From: Amoeboaphelidium occidentale
Lineage: Eukaryota > Aphelidiomycota > Aphelidea
Direction of reading: 5' to 3'
Assembly (NCBI GenBank): GCA_023515795.1
Contig: JALGPX010000031.1
Span: 23,291 to 87,290 of the forward strand
Length of the DNA stretch: 64,000 nt
A program made the position numbers and the translations under genes. The notes beneath the pieces were generated by a model. That model was not told the DNA's origin. It saw only the letters and a list, made by a program, of their open reading frames with translations, and did not search any database. Below, piece after piece: positions 11,416 through 23,700 of the stretch (positions are counted from its first letter, which is position 1; each line of letters starts with the position of its first letter).

Positions 11416-11904
11416 ATGAAATACTACGCCCTTCTTTTGGTTGCATTACTTGTGAATAGTGCTGCAAGCTCTTCCGTTAAAGCGCCTGGCTCAAACGCGA
11501 ACGTATCACCTGCTTCAAGCAAGTCGCAATCGGTTACATCTCCAAACACGAAACCGAAACCAAGCGGAAGATTTGGTGCTGGCGCCATGATTGCAACTGC
11601 TGTTGGTTCTGCTCTGGGTGGTGCTCTCATGGGAGGCGCTGCTGCTACTTACTACGCGTCAAGACAGTTTCAAAATGCTTTGAGCCCACCTACACAGACT
11701 TCTCAAGACTCTGATACTGCATCAAACACTGCACAACCTCCAGCTATACAACCAGAAGCCCCTGAGACAGCAGCAAACACTGATGAAAAAGAGCCTTTGG
11801 TTGTGACACAAGTTCCTATTACTAATAAGTCTGTCGCAGATCAAGGAAAGAATGCTACAGAGAGGGTATACGAAGTTGATGCCTCAGCCATCTCATCATT
11901 TTAA
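11416..11904 (+). CDS. Small secreted/membrane protein with Gly-Ala transmembrane helix
   Basis: 162 aa. The signal peptide MKYYALLLVALLVNSAASS is followed by a Ser/Pro/Lys-rich linker and then a Gly/Ala-rich hydrophobic helix (ATAVGSALGGALMGGAAATYY, residues about 57-77) with several GxxxG/small-xxx-small steps that favour helix packing. The remaining 80 residues are low-complexity Thr/Gln/Pro/Glu with one NKS and one NAT sequon. Third in a row of surface or secreted genes on this strand. No family recognised. Confidence 0.65.
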   Translation: MKYYALLLVALLVNSAASSSVKAPGSNANVSPASSKSQSVTSPNTKPKPSGRFGAGAMIATAVGSALGGALMGGAAATYYASRQFQNALSPPTQTSQDSDTASNTAQPPAIQPEAPETAANTDEKEPLVVTQVPITNKSVADQGKNATERVYEVDASAISSF

Positions 11905-12157
11905 TCCGGTCTAATAAATTCAATTCGATTTCGATAAGAAGTCTTTGAAGCTAAAGACTATGTAAGGTTGCTAAAACTTAGATCATAATTTCGTGAGTGA
12001 GATAAAGACCCAAAGTTAAAACCCAGCCGAAACCCTAAGCCTTAAACTCCCTGAAACTAAACCCTCGACTCCAAGATCGACGATAATCTTACCGCTGAAG
12101 CTGAGCATGAATTTTGACACGTCGATCCTTCAATAATCTTTTTTCATCACAGAACGG
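11905..12157. other. Intergenic spacer with A/C-rich stretch
   Basis: About 250 bp with no coding signal. Around 12010-12080 the strand is rich in AAACCC/AACCCT-like words. They are not a regular repeat. Confidence 0.4.
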
Positions 12158-12859
12158 ATGGAAAATTCAACATCGAAATACTTTCTGTTCGTAATACTTT
12201 TGAATTTCGTGTATGTTGCGAATGGAGGAGTTTACGCAGAAGGCCTCTACTTATTGTATTTTATTCTGTTGGATTCCACGGGCTTTCAGAAGCGTGGTGG
12301 CTTTCATCATTTCGGATTGCACGCATTAAGCATCGATGCACAGCAGCATTACTTTGGCCTTGGTGATAATAATTACCTTGACGACGGGGAATGTGTTGTG
12401 CGCGAGTCTTGCACGAAAGTTACTGAAGAATCTTTAGTTTCTGCGGAAATTCCAGATCAAATATCAGAAGCGCAGAAATTGAGCGTAGCTGCTGCCCCAT
12501 CTGTTGAAACGGATTATTGTATCATAGAACCAAATGTTTCTCCTAAAAAGAAGAAGAAAAGAAGGCGCTCCAAGAAGAAGGCCAACGATGTCGTTGAATC
12601 AAATGTATCTTCTGCTGCAGAGTCTGATATTGCCTCAGGCCCCGTTTCTGTTTCTGTTCCTGACGTCACTGTATGGAATACGCCGTTTGATGATCACTTG
12701 CAAATTTTTAGTTTTGATAACACGATTACTTGTGCCGCTCCTTCACCGCCTTTGAGACAAGCGCCCGCTCGATTCAATTTAAAGTACTCAGAGTTTTCAT
12801 ACTTTCAGAATCGCATGAGCACTATTTTGGGCAAATCTCCGCGTTATACTTGTCAATAG
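12158..12859 (+). CDS. Putative secreted protein with internal basic NLS-like cluster
   Basis: 233 aa, unrecognised. The N-terminus (MENSTSKYFLFVILLNFVYVANG) is a signal peptide or anchor, followed by YAEGLYLLYFILLD, a second mildly hydrophobic stretch. Near residue 130 is a run of basic residues (PKKKKKRRRSKKKAND) resembling a nuclear localisation signal, then an acidic/serine region and a Pro-rich C-terminus ending RYTCQ. A secretion signal combined with an NLS-like block occurs in host-targeted effectors, but nothing here proves export. The Lys/Arg run could instead be a dibasic processing or anionic-binding site. The opposite-strand neighbour ends 8 bp away. Confidence 0.6.
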   Translation: MENSTSKYFLFVILLNFVYVANGGVYAEGLYLLYFILLDSTGFQKRGGFHHFGLHALSIDAQQHYFGLGDNNYLDDGECVVRESCTKVTEESLVSAEIPDQISEAQKLSVAAAPSVETDYCIIEPNVSPKKKKKRRRSKKKANDVVESNVSSAAESDIASGPVSVSVPDVTVWNTPFDDHLQIFSFDNTITCAAPSPPLRQAPARFNLKYSEFSYFQNRMSTILGKSPRYTCQ

Positions 12860-12867
12860 AAATCGTT

Positions 12868-14565
12868 TTATTTCGGGCTTGATTTCCTTGTTAATGATAT
12901 CCTTTCAACTTTTCCTGGGCGTGAACTTACTTCGGGGGAGTTCTTGACAATTTCTAATAATGCTGATGAAATTTGGTCAAAACTCTTCTGCTTTGAGTGC
13001 TCGTCTAAAGATTGCCACCGGCAGAACACAGCCCAAGCCCTTGCCTCCCATTTGCACAACTACAATTAGGACTTTCGTTGCAATAAGATCTTACCTCATC
13101 TTTTCTTTTCGAAGCATCCATGTTCTCAGGAGGAGTATTTGCATCTGGCGATTTTTCACCTTCGTTGCTTGAGATAGGTCTCATTGTTTTCTGGAAGCTT
13201 TTCAAACAGAGATTTAGAGCCAAAGGACAAGTATGCAAATCAATTTTCAACATTCCTTCGTAAACTGACCATCCATACTCGAACTCTTCATATACTATCG
13301 CGACCTCAATCATAGCATTGTCCAAATAAGGTCTTGCTTGGTTTGTCGATATTTCTTTTGCGTCTTCATATCTTTTAATGCATTCAGTCCATTTGGCATC
13401 TTTAGAAGAGCTATTATACAGTAGCCACATGATATTTTGTTCATCAACGTTAGATTTTCTCTGTATTGTTGCGGAATGATCATTATTGTTATTAAGCTCG
13501 GATTTATCAGATATGATTGAGTTTGTTCTGAACTTGTCCAATAAGTCTCTAGCCATTGGGTAATCTTTTGGAACTTTATGTAAATGCAGAAACATAGCAA
13601 TCTTATAAGACTCCATAGACCAATTTGCGGTATCCAGTGAATTTATAATTTCTAAAGCATCGTCATAATCACCGTCTGCAATCATCTTCTTTGCCAGAGA
13701 TAAATGGTGATCATGTTCAATATCAATACGTTGCTTCTTTGCTTTCTGAAACAGCTTAAAAGTTATTGTTTGCTTATAAGATAGAAGAGTTTTTTCATCA
13801 TCAATTTCATCCTCGCTATGCCACGAATGATACTGATCTCCGGAACCATCAAAAACAAACTTCTTTGGATCTACCGGAGATAACGGACGAGTAAGAGTAG
13901 AATATGGAGAAGATACTTTGCTTGATATCACCATAGATTTAGTGATATTAGCCATATCACTAGACATAGAATTCGATGGTCGCTTCCATATCCTTCGCGA
14001 AGATAGAGGTCCATTAGCGATACTACTATCAGCTCGATACAACTTCATTAAATTCGTCATATCGCTCTTCTTCTTTGAACTATATGGCAAAGTCTACGAT
14101 ATGTCAGATACCTTCAACTGTTGGCAATACCTTGGATCTTGGCGTTCCATTAGATTTCATGCGTGAGCCTGTCAATAGAAGTAGAGATGAAATGACTTCA
14201 TCCTCGAGTAGATTTTCGAGTAGAGCTTTCAGGCTTTTAATCGAAGATTCTGTACTTTCTAACTGCAATTGTTCCAACTGATCACAAAGAGATTCGTGTG
14301 CTTCTGAATACAGCCCAAGATTAATCAATTTTCTAACATCCACCACTCTAGGAGACTCAGCTGATGCATTTATCTTACGAGAATGTTGATCAAGATAATC
14401 AGCGACTTTCTGAAGCACAGGTCCCAAATGTTCATAGCTTGATTCAACCTTTGATCCATCCTTCAAGGAATCGGAATTAACAGTCAAATTTCCATCTTCA
14501 ATCTCTTTCGAAACCCACGGATGAGATTCAGAGACCTTGTGATTCTGTATCGTCGATTCTGCCAT
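12868..14565 (-). CDS. Helical-repeat (TPR/PPR-like) protein, three exons
   Basis: 541 aa after splicing. Exon 1 is 14131-14565 (ATG 14565, MAESTIQNHKVSE), exon 2 is 13095-14093 and exon 3 is 12868-13059. The introns are 37 nt (14094-14130) and 35 nt (13060-13094); together they keep one frame from start to stop. The middle has helical pairs such as DYDDALEIINSLDTANWSM and YPMARDLLDKFRTN, reminiscent of TPR/PPR repeats; later come KWTECIKRYEDAKE and AIVYEEFEYGWSVYEGM. The last exon encodes a Trp-rich segment (KWEARAWAVFCRWQSLDE) and a basic end. I do not recognise the family. A scaffold or RNA-binding role would be a guess. Confidence 0.7.
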
Positions 14566-15189
14566 GCGTGGTAAAGAAAACAATGGTGCAAATGTGTCGC
14601 TGTAACTTCAATCGCAACTGGACAGATAAAAATAGCCGGAGCTTCACAGGTTTCGCACGGACTCCCTTTAATTCCGGCACAAAAATAAGGAAAATATATC
14701 AGCTTTACTGTTTCACACTTGTGGTTTGGCTTTGAGTTCCCCCCAAAGTTTGAATCGATAGCGCAACGATGTTGAATTTGAATCTTCATGCAAGGCATAG
14801 ATGGAAGATATTCAAAGTTTCATGTGAATAACTCACCTTAAAGTAAGCTGCTTGTTCTAATGATAAGTGATAACGCAGTTGAAACAATCAGCAAATGGTT
14901 GCGCGTCGTTCTTGGGCGAGATGCGTTTCGATCGACAATATTAGCACGCGATCGTAGATTGCAGTATCGCCGTGAGACATGTGCCTTCCATGTTTCATAA
15001 AAGTGATATTGCACCCACTTTTTCTCATATCATAAATGCATTTAACCCGCTTGGCAAGATGAATGAGATATCTTGAATACTTTGGCGCGTTTGCGTTCTA
15101 TAAATATCACCTTGACGGGTTTTCTTTTCACTTCAAACAAGCAAATCTACTGTGAAGGTAGACTGAGGACTTTCTGTGGATAAATAGAA
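14566..15189. promoter_or_regulatory. Divergent intergenic region; TATA-like box before PAK
   Basis: About 620 bp between the start of the helical-repeat gene (-) and the PAK start (+). It holds no convincing gene; a Cys-rich minus-strand frame at its left end has no ATG context and no family signal. TATAAATA at 15099-15106, 84 bp before the PAK ATG, is a plausible core promoter element. Confidence 0.4.
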
Positions 15190-17692
15190 ATGAGTGCTCC
15201 ACCGGTTCCACCTCCCAGAACATTACCTGCTTCTCCAGGTGCAAGACCAACTACAGCCTCAAAACAGGAACAAACAGGCCCACCGCCTCCTGCAGCAAAA
15301 CCACGGAAGCCACCACAACTGCAGGACAAGAACAGTGGAAGTATTTCGAATGTTTACGGTTCACCAGACGCACCGGTTGCTCTGAATCGACCGCCTCCTC
15401 CAAGGAAACCAGAAATGGCGCCAGCTCTACCAAAGAAGCCGAGCACTGCATCTTCTGGAAGTGGTCCTACTCCTCCAAGACGACCATCTTCTCCTGGAAG
15501 CAGTAGTAACTCTGCATTAAGTCCAAAAGTTCCTAATCCGATCGCCAAGTATGACGACGGCTATTCTGGACTCAGTGGAGGAAGTGTTTCGCCTGGCATG
15601 GGACCAAAAAGTTATTCGAATAGCAACTTAAACACGCCTACAGGAACTAGTGGGCAATTGAGTCCAGGAGCATATGCCACGATGAACAATCAGCAGTCTA
15701 TGCAGCCTTTGATTTCCATTCCGACAACTACACTCGCAGAAGCTCAAAGACAGTACGGAGTCACTGCAAATGGTCAAGAGAAGGAGGCTAAAGGATTCTC
15801 AAACGTATTCTCAAAGATAAGTTCTGCCGTGTCAGACTTTCTTGGACAAGAGAAACGCCTGGAAATATCACAACCATTTGAGTTCAAACACACAGTGCAT
15901 GTTGGATTCGTTACGGAAACAGGAGAGTTTACGGGTTTGCCTGACTCCTGGAAAAATTTGCTTGAACGTTCTGGTATATCTAAGCAAGAACAGCTGAAAA
16001 ATCCGCAGGCAGTTTTGGACGTTTTGGATTTTTATACTCAAGGCGCAAAGAACGATTTTCAATGGACCAAGTCATACTCTTCCAAACAAGCTGCCCAAGC
16101 GTCAGCAGCAAATGCATCAAGGAATCCTGTTCCTCCGCCACGGCCTCTAAATGCTGATGGAAGGTATTATAACCAATTTCTGTTTGACTTAACATCTTTA
16201 GGTACGAGCATCCGCGACCAGCACCTTCTCCGCCTGGCTCTGCTGGCTCTGGNNNNNNNNNNNNNNNNNNNNAATGCATCAAGGAATCCTGTTCCTCCGC
16301 CACGGCCTCTAAATGCTGATGGAAGGTATTATAACCGATTTCTGTTTGACTTAACATCTTTAGGTACGAGCATCCGCGACCAGCACCTTCTCCGCCTGGC
16401 TCTGCTGGCTCTGGAGCCTCGAATAAGAAATCAGATAAACCTCCACCAGTCGCTCCACGTCCGCAGCATACGCTGTCAGTTTATTCTACTGATATTTCAA
16501 AGCCGCCAGGTCCTTCTCCAATTGCAGCTGCCGTTCCTCCACCTAAACCGATAGCTCTTGAAAGAAATCCGAGCGTTGAGAGTATCAAGGCTCAGCAACC
16601 ACCACCAAAAGCACCCGGAAGGAAAGAACAGCAAGCAAAAGAATCTGCGGAAAAATTGCCGCTCGTTGAGAAGGAAGCACCTCCTGCAATTCCTATTAAA
16701 GAAGTCAAGAAAGAGGAAGCTACAAAACCAACTGAGGAAAAGCCTGCTCAAAGAAGAACTAAATCTAAAGAAGGAGGCGATATAGTTGAGCGATTAAAGG
16801 CAGTCGTTAATCCAGATGATCCTACAAAATTATATCGAAATTTTGTTAAAATCGGTCAAGGTGCTTCAGGTGGTGTTTATACTGCAATTCCTGCAGCTGG
16901 AAATACCCTCGTTGCTATCAAGCAAATGAATCTGGAACAGCAACCAAAGAAGGAACTTATTATCAACGAAATTCTTGTGATGAAGGATTCTAGACACAAG
17001 AATATTGTCAATTACATTGATAGTTTTCTTTACAAGGGGGACTTATGGGTTGTTATGGAATATATGGAAGGTGGATCTTTGACAGATGTAGTTACTTGTT
17101 CCATGATGTCGGAAGGTCAAATTTCAGCAGTTTGCAAAGAAACATTAGAGGGACTGGAACATTTGCATTCAAAAGGGGTTATACACAGAGATATCAAAAG
17201 TGATAATTTATTGCTTGGTATGACTGGCGCAATTAAGCTCACTGATTTTGGGTTTTGTGCTCAACTTTCAGAAACCCAGACTAAACGCACAACAATGGTG
17301 GGAACTCCTTACTGGTAATTTCTTTAATTTAATTCTCTAATGTTTAAAGGATGGCACCTGAAGTGGTTACGCGGAAGGAATACGGGCCAAAAGTTGACAT
17401 ATGGTCTTTAGGGATCATGGCGATTGAAATGTTGGAAGGCGAGCCTCCATACTTGAATGAAAATCCTCTTCGGGCTTTATATCTCATAGCCACAAATGGA
17501 ACTCCAAAGCTGCAAAATCCAGACTCTTTATCTCCTGTTTTTAAGGATTTCTTGAACAGAGCATTAGAAGTTGAAGTTGATAAAAGACCTACCAGCACTG
17601 AGCTTCTTAAGCATCCATTCTTGCAAAAAGCCGAACCTTTGAAAAATCTGATACCTTTGATTAAGGCCTCTAAAGAACACTCAAAGAAATAG
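15190..17692 (+). CDS. p21-activated kinase (PAK/Ste20-like) with CRIB domain; assembly gap inside
   Basis: Ser/Thr kinase activated by Cdc42/Rac. The N-terminal 220 residues are a Pro-rich SH3-ligand region. The CRIB motif [14 protein letters not shown] is near residues 226-240, the kinase domain about 480-735: [11 protein letters not shown] loop, VAIK lysine, HRDIKSDN catalytic loop, DFGFCAQL, and GTPYW-MAPEVV across a 35-nt intron (17315-17349). Another intron (38 nt) is at 16164-16201. A 20-N gap (16253-16272) is flanked by copies of the same 142 bp (16111-16252 and 16273-16414), intron included, differing at one base. Removing one copy plus the gap gives a clean 755-aa protein. The stop is 8 bp from the Tel1 stop. 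Confidence 0.93.
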
Positions 17693-17700
17693 ATTTCTAT

Positions 17701-20700
17701 TCACATCCATGCTTGCCATCCATGATACATAAGCGCCAGGTTTTCTTCGGACGACGCCATTGTGATCAATTCATTAACATGACACTCAATACTCAAACTC
17801 TCATCCAGCCTGCTTTTGACGGCGCTCAACGCTCTTTCTGCTTGCTTGTTAATGTCTTCTTGATCAAAGCGGTCTCGAATGTTATTCTGTGAGTTTTCGC
17901 GACTCTTTGACTCTGACGGAGTGTTTGTGTCAAGAACTGTCCATGTATAAAGCGGGTCGAATTTCAATACTTCAAGTACTGTAAGTAAAATATTCTTTTC
18001 TTCTCTTATCACTTTCAAAGTTGCTTCGCATGATCTCCTGAAAGGCCCTTCAACTGTTGAAGAAACCATGCCATCAACAATGTCTCTGGTTAAACGAAAC
18101 GGTACAGTTTCAGGACACATTAGTAATTTACCGGCATCAAATGCAATTCCCAAATCAATATGAAGAACATCAGCATCATGAGTACTGATAAGTATGTTAA
18201 AAGAATGTCTATCGCCAATTCCCAACAAGTAGCCAAGCATTGAAGCTACTGCATTTGAACGAGTAAACTTAAGCTTCGATTTAAACCATTTTTCAGGGTC
18301 ATAAAAATTCTCAAAAAAGAACATCTTCATAACTGGATTAAACTTCGATGCGATGCTTTTGTAGACTGAAAGTCTTCCATCCGAGAAAGATTTGTTCTTC
18401 CCCGCGCGGACCTTCTCGAATTCGGAGGACATCATTTCTCTACATTCTACAGGTTTCAAGTCTTGTGGATGATAGTACTCATGAGCAGCAATCAACCAGT
18501 CTCCCAAAGGTATGTGACCATCAACCCATTCTAAAACACCACTTCTACTACTCAGTGGCACAACAGCAAATGTCTTCATCTTAAGCGACCTTTTCTCCGC
18601 ATCAACATGTTTCTTGAAGAGATCATTCATCAGACTGAAAACCTGTTCCAATATACAATCCTGCCTCAGATCATCTTTGCCTTTAACCAACTGAGAATAT
18701 CTGATTCCATTACAACCAACACAAATCACTTTCTTTGGCAAATTGATTCCGCCAACCAATTGGAAACTATCGTCATATTTTGCTATCTTGATTAATTCAT
18801 CTTCGTTATACTTTGCATCTTTCTTTACTGCAACATTTAATGTTGGAACTGGAACTGGTGAATCTAGTAAACCAAGATATAGAAGTCGCTGTGGGGCCTT
18901 AATCGTAGACATTCTTTTGCTTTTGTATCCTGACTTTGTATCGTTTTTAACATTATAGAAAGCCAGTTCGTTAAGACTAACTACTGCTGCTTCAAATTCA
19001 GCTATAAGAGTTTTTCTGTCATCGCTGGAATTCTTGGATAGATTGTCCAACATTATCTTTGCAATTTCGCCGCTGTTTCCAGATTGATTATTCTTCAAAG
19101 CAAACAAGTGAAATAAACAATGATAAGGATGGTCAGTCGCTGCTCGGTAAATCAGGTTGTAGAGGAGATTATTAAAAGGATTTCCGTTCGCATCCTCTAC
19201 AACGGCAAGTCTTGAGACCAATTGATAGATAAGCGAAAGAAACTTGTATGATGGTATCTTTATCATTCTCTTTGCGAGACGCTTGTTGAGTTCATCCAAA
19301 TGATGGCTTTCAAACCAAATTGAAATGAGCTTGTAAACATGATTGTTGAATTTCTCTGTCGGGTCTATCGTTAAACATTCAATAACCGAGTCGAAGAATG
19401 TTGCTAGAAAAGTCAACTTATCCTTCTCCAAATCATTCAGCTCATTAAAGTCTGCATTAAGTTGAATGGCCAATTTGTTTCTTTGAAGAGATAATTTGTC
19501 TTTTTCTGAAGAACTAGCCAATTTAATCCTTCGATCGATGTTCTTGATTTCTTCCGTGCTCCTTTGAACAGTGCTATTCAACACAGATATTCTTTCGCTC
19601 TTGTCAAGCTCTCTAAAGGAATCCAAACAGAAGTCTGCCATTCGATTCAAGTGCAAAGCTCTCTTCTTTGTGACCATAGGTTCATGGTGGATCAGAAGCT
19701 CAAGTGAAGGTCTGAAGTATTCTTTAAGTATGATCTTGGGCTTCTGGGCTTTCAAGAGCCAATTCCAGCAGCCCAATTTAGATAAAAGTTTTGATTTAAA
19801 CACATGGGAAGTATAATCATGATCCTCGTCAATTAAATCTAACTCTGCACTCTTTCTTTTTTTGCATGAAAGTAGATTCTGGTGTAGTTTTGAGAGCATA
19901 TCAATCGCAAAGAACTTTTCCCCTGACTGCCACACAATTTTTGCTAGTTCGTACGTTTTACTATTAGGCTGATCACGCAGTAATTCAAGTTGGTCTAGCT
20001 TTGAGAACAAGTTTGTTGCCTCTTGAAGCAGCCCATTCTTTCTGCAATAAGAAATCCCGTTCAACAAGATGTTTTTTGAATAATCATTGCTCAACGATCG
20101 ATCTCCATTCGGGCATCCTCTACTTATTGAAAGCCATAAATCAGCGTAAATAGCTTTCACAGCGAGTGAGTTACTTCGGCCTTTCAGACGAAACCTTTCC
20201 GAGATCATTTTCGAATCGCTCTTTCTGATTTCAGAAAGGAGTAAGCAACTCATTGAATTTTCTCTGCTAAATCCCTCTTTATGAAAGATGTCAAGTATCA
20301 TCGGCGTTTCCTTGTAATTGTTGCATGCCCGATTCAATATGTTCAGGCATAAGTATCCGTTCAAAGATGTTACTTCAAAAGGATTTTCGATTTGAAGCAA
20401 CTCATTTTCACTGAAATCCCATGAAGTGAGCTTCAACATGTTTGCAAATTCAAGATCTCCGACATCGTTTTTATGGGAAGATTTCTCGACAATAAAATCT
20501 TGCATTACACAACTCTGAAAGTATGCCTCCTTCAAATTGAATGCACTGCTGAATTGTGATACCGAACGCCACTTATTTTCATGTTGTAGCTTTTGAAGTA
20601 ACTGTGGAACTGATAAATTTTCTTCTTTCATGACATAGAACAAATCAGAGTCAACCTTCTTCGACAAACCGTTGTAAACCGAGTTAAGATCCAATTTTAT

Positions 20701-23700
20701 GGCATGACCCATAGCTAGACTTACATCATTGATATAAGCTGATAGCTGAAACATGTCGGCATCTTTTGCAATTTCGCAGACTTTTCCAAGGTCAAGAGAA
20801 GGTAAAGGGCAAATGTATCTATCGCTCTTAGAGAGAATAATTGCTTGAGAAAAGACATGCAAAATGATTTCCAGTAAGAGCCTAGGATAAATACCAGAGC
20901 TTATATAATCATTTAACAATGCGCATAGTTTCTTCTCAAAGTTTTTTGAATGGCTCAAAGCAATCAGGACACCATTGCATAAGAGCAGTTTGATGAAATC
21001 CCAGTATAAATCCTGCTCTTCATACATAGCCTTCACAACGTCAATTAACCCGCTCATCATTGAGTTATTATTCTTTTCAGCGAAAACCAAAGATATCAAA
21101 TCATAAACGAAATCAGAGTTTGTGCTTGATGAGACATCATTCGAGGTGGTCTTGGTTGTTTCGAACAGCGCCGGGTCAACTAGAAAGTGCCCTAAATACG
21201 CCCTCTTATCTAATATCAAATTAAATAATTCTTGATTAGCTCTTGATAAATTGAGATTAGGCAATTCAGTCAAGAAATGAACAATGTTGTGAATCAACTT
21301 GGAGCTTGAAGTTGAACTTCCTTCTTTTATGGAGTTGAGCAAAACGCCTTCAAGAGTCTTGAATGAGTCCAGCAACAATTCATCAGGTGATTTACTCGTA
21401 GATGACTTTGAAGAATCTTTGCGAGATGAAAAGGCACACATGTTCGAATACAAGCGAAATGCTTTCCACCGGAGTTGCGCGCTATAATGGCTACGCTCAA
21501 ATATAGATGATAAACAACTTTCCAAATCCTCTTTCTCATCCGGCTTTAACGCCGAAATTTCAAGGTCCAATAAAACATCTAAGCTTGATAGAAGAAGTAT
21601 CTCGTTTGACACTCGAAACTTTAGCGCTTTGATACAGTCTCTAGCAGAATATTTTGAGTTCACATAACTTGCTAGCCGATTAAAAGAAGTTCCGTACAAA
21701 TTCTCGTCAGAAGGTAGAGGGTTGAGGAAAGCTAGATCAACTATTTCCCTCGTACTATAAACCAAACGACTAAGCTCCTCAACAAACAGCTTATCAACTT
21801 TCCCAACTAAATCTAGCAGCATTTGAATCATGCTCTTATGAAAGCCGCATACTTTAAGAAGACTGCATGCAAGAACACCTTCCTCCAAAAGAAGCAGTCT
21901 ATAAAGAACAAGAATGCTGATATCGAACTTTTTGGATCTCTTTATGAATAATATCGATATTAAGCAAATTATGCTTCTGGGAACCGACTTTACCAAAAGT
22001 TCAGATATCAATACGAAAGAGTTAGAGTAGCTCTTTAAAATTTCGTCAAAGCTTGCGAAATTAGCTTGTTCCACGATAGATTTGCAGGAACGCAAAGTAA
22101 CATCAATATCAAATGCATAGCTTTCAAACCGTCTATCATAATTCTGATCAAAAGCCTGATTCTTTCTGAAAAGATCAAATTCATTTTGGGATATAGTATT
22201 GTCTTTCAAAGCTTGAAACATTCCCTCCTCGGTGATTTTGGTTATTTTAAAACAATTGATAATCAAATTACAAGCATTCTGCAATGCATTAGATTGAATC
22301 CCTTTGTCTTCCATAAACTTGATCATTTCTTCCACTTCTTGGGAACAAACCAAAGAGGAATTCCTCAACAATATCGCAGGCGAAATGTAATCAAATGAAA
22401 ACTCTTTCTTCAGATTAGTTATCATCTGAAACTTTTTCTTCCTCAAGAGAACGGGAATAACAATGCGGTGCAAGATGCTTTTGTTGCTCAGATTCTTCTT
22501 TATCGCTACAACTTGCTCGTGATCGTTGAGATTGTAAAAGACGTTCAAAGAAACCATGTAGTCCATCGACTCAAAGTCGTACTTCTTTCTTTTTATGGAA
22601 TGTGCAATCTCGACATTTTTACTTTGTGAAATTAGGAACGTTTCAATAATCTTGTTACTTTTGGCGTTGTCCACCAATAGCTTGTACCAAGTTGAAGGAT
22701 TCTTGAGACTGAAACTCTCAAAGTTCTTCAACAACATATAACTTGGTAATGACTTAACAATATGTTCCGTAAAAGAGTCTGTGTCCAGAGATAAAAGTTC
22801 TGCAAGTATATCGTGCGGAACTTCAAGGGCTTTAACGATATCTCCAGAATCCAGAATAACCATGTTGCAAGCGAGTTTGTACAAGAAATGATTCTTATCG
22901 TTTCCATCATTCATGCTAGGTTTCAATGTATCAACAAAGTCCTTGAAGGCTGTTTCATCTGTTTTAAGAATATTTCTAACTGTCTCAGACTTGATCAAAT
23001 AATATCCCAAATGGTAGCCAACATCTTCTAGTGAAAACAAGTGAGCAATTATGGTTTCTTTAATAGCTTCAGTTGGATTATTGTCCTCACAAAAACTCAA
23101 AAGAATTCCAAGAAGTTCAATTCTTATTCTTGTAAGAGTCGAAGTATCCTCAGACAAGACCTCTGAATGTGGAAATACAACAAGATCATGTTCTCTTGTA
23201 TCATCTTGAGTTCTTGCATGATCAATAGACTCATATATAATCTTCATTGCCAAGTTCACGCATCTCTCACCGACTTTTGGCAAGCAAGCTCGAATGATTC
23301 TTGTGCCCAACAGAAAATCTTCAGAAACTTGAAACTTCCAGTGTTTCTCAAGAAACGAGAAGGCTTCATCAATACAGTCTTGAATAACTTCCTTCGACGA
23401 TACTCTACGACATTTATCCAATATAAAGAACATGGCCAATGAGAAAAATGCAAACTTGACAGAAGTACATGATTGCGCTCTTGTTATTTCTGTTAGAATA
23501 AGTGTAGTGCACAAATCTTGATTCCAATATTCCCTATCAATGACTGGCTTATCCAGTTTGTCCCTAAGCTCATTGATCAACAAGTCCCAATAACACATTT
23601 CATTCAACTTTGTTTTAGGATTTACAATTAGATCATTATCATCTATAAAAGGAATACTTCCGTGTTCAATAAGCTCTTGAATGCTGAAATCAATAAAATT

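Noticed and set aside
12010-12080. AACCCT-like words suggesting an interstitial telomere tract
   Set aside because: The units are irregular and do not form even two perfect tandem copies.
14484-14798. Cys-rich minus-strand frame upstream of the helical-repeat gene
   Set aside because: It overlaps the true first exon in another frame; better explained as 5' sequence.
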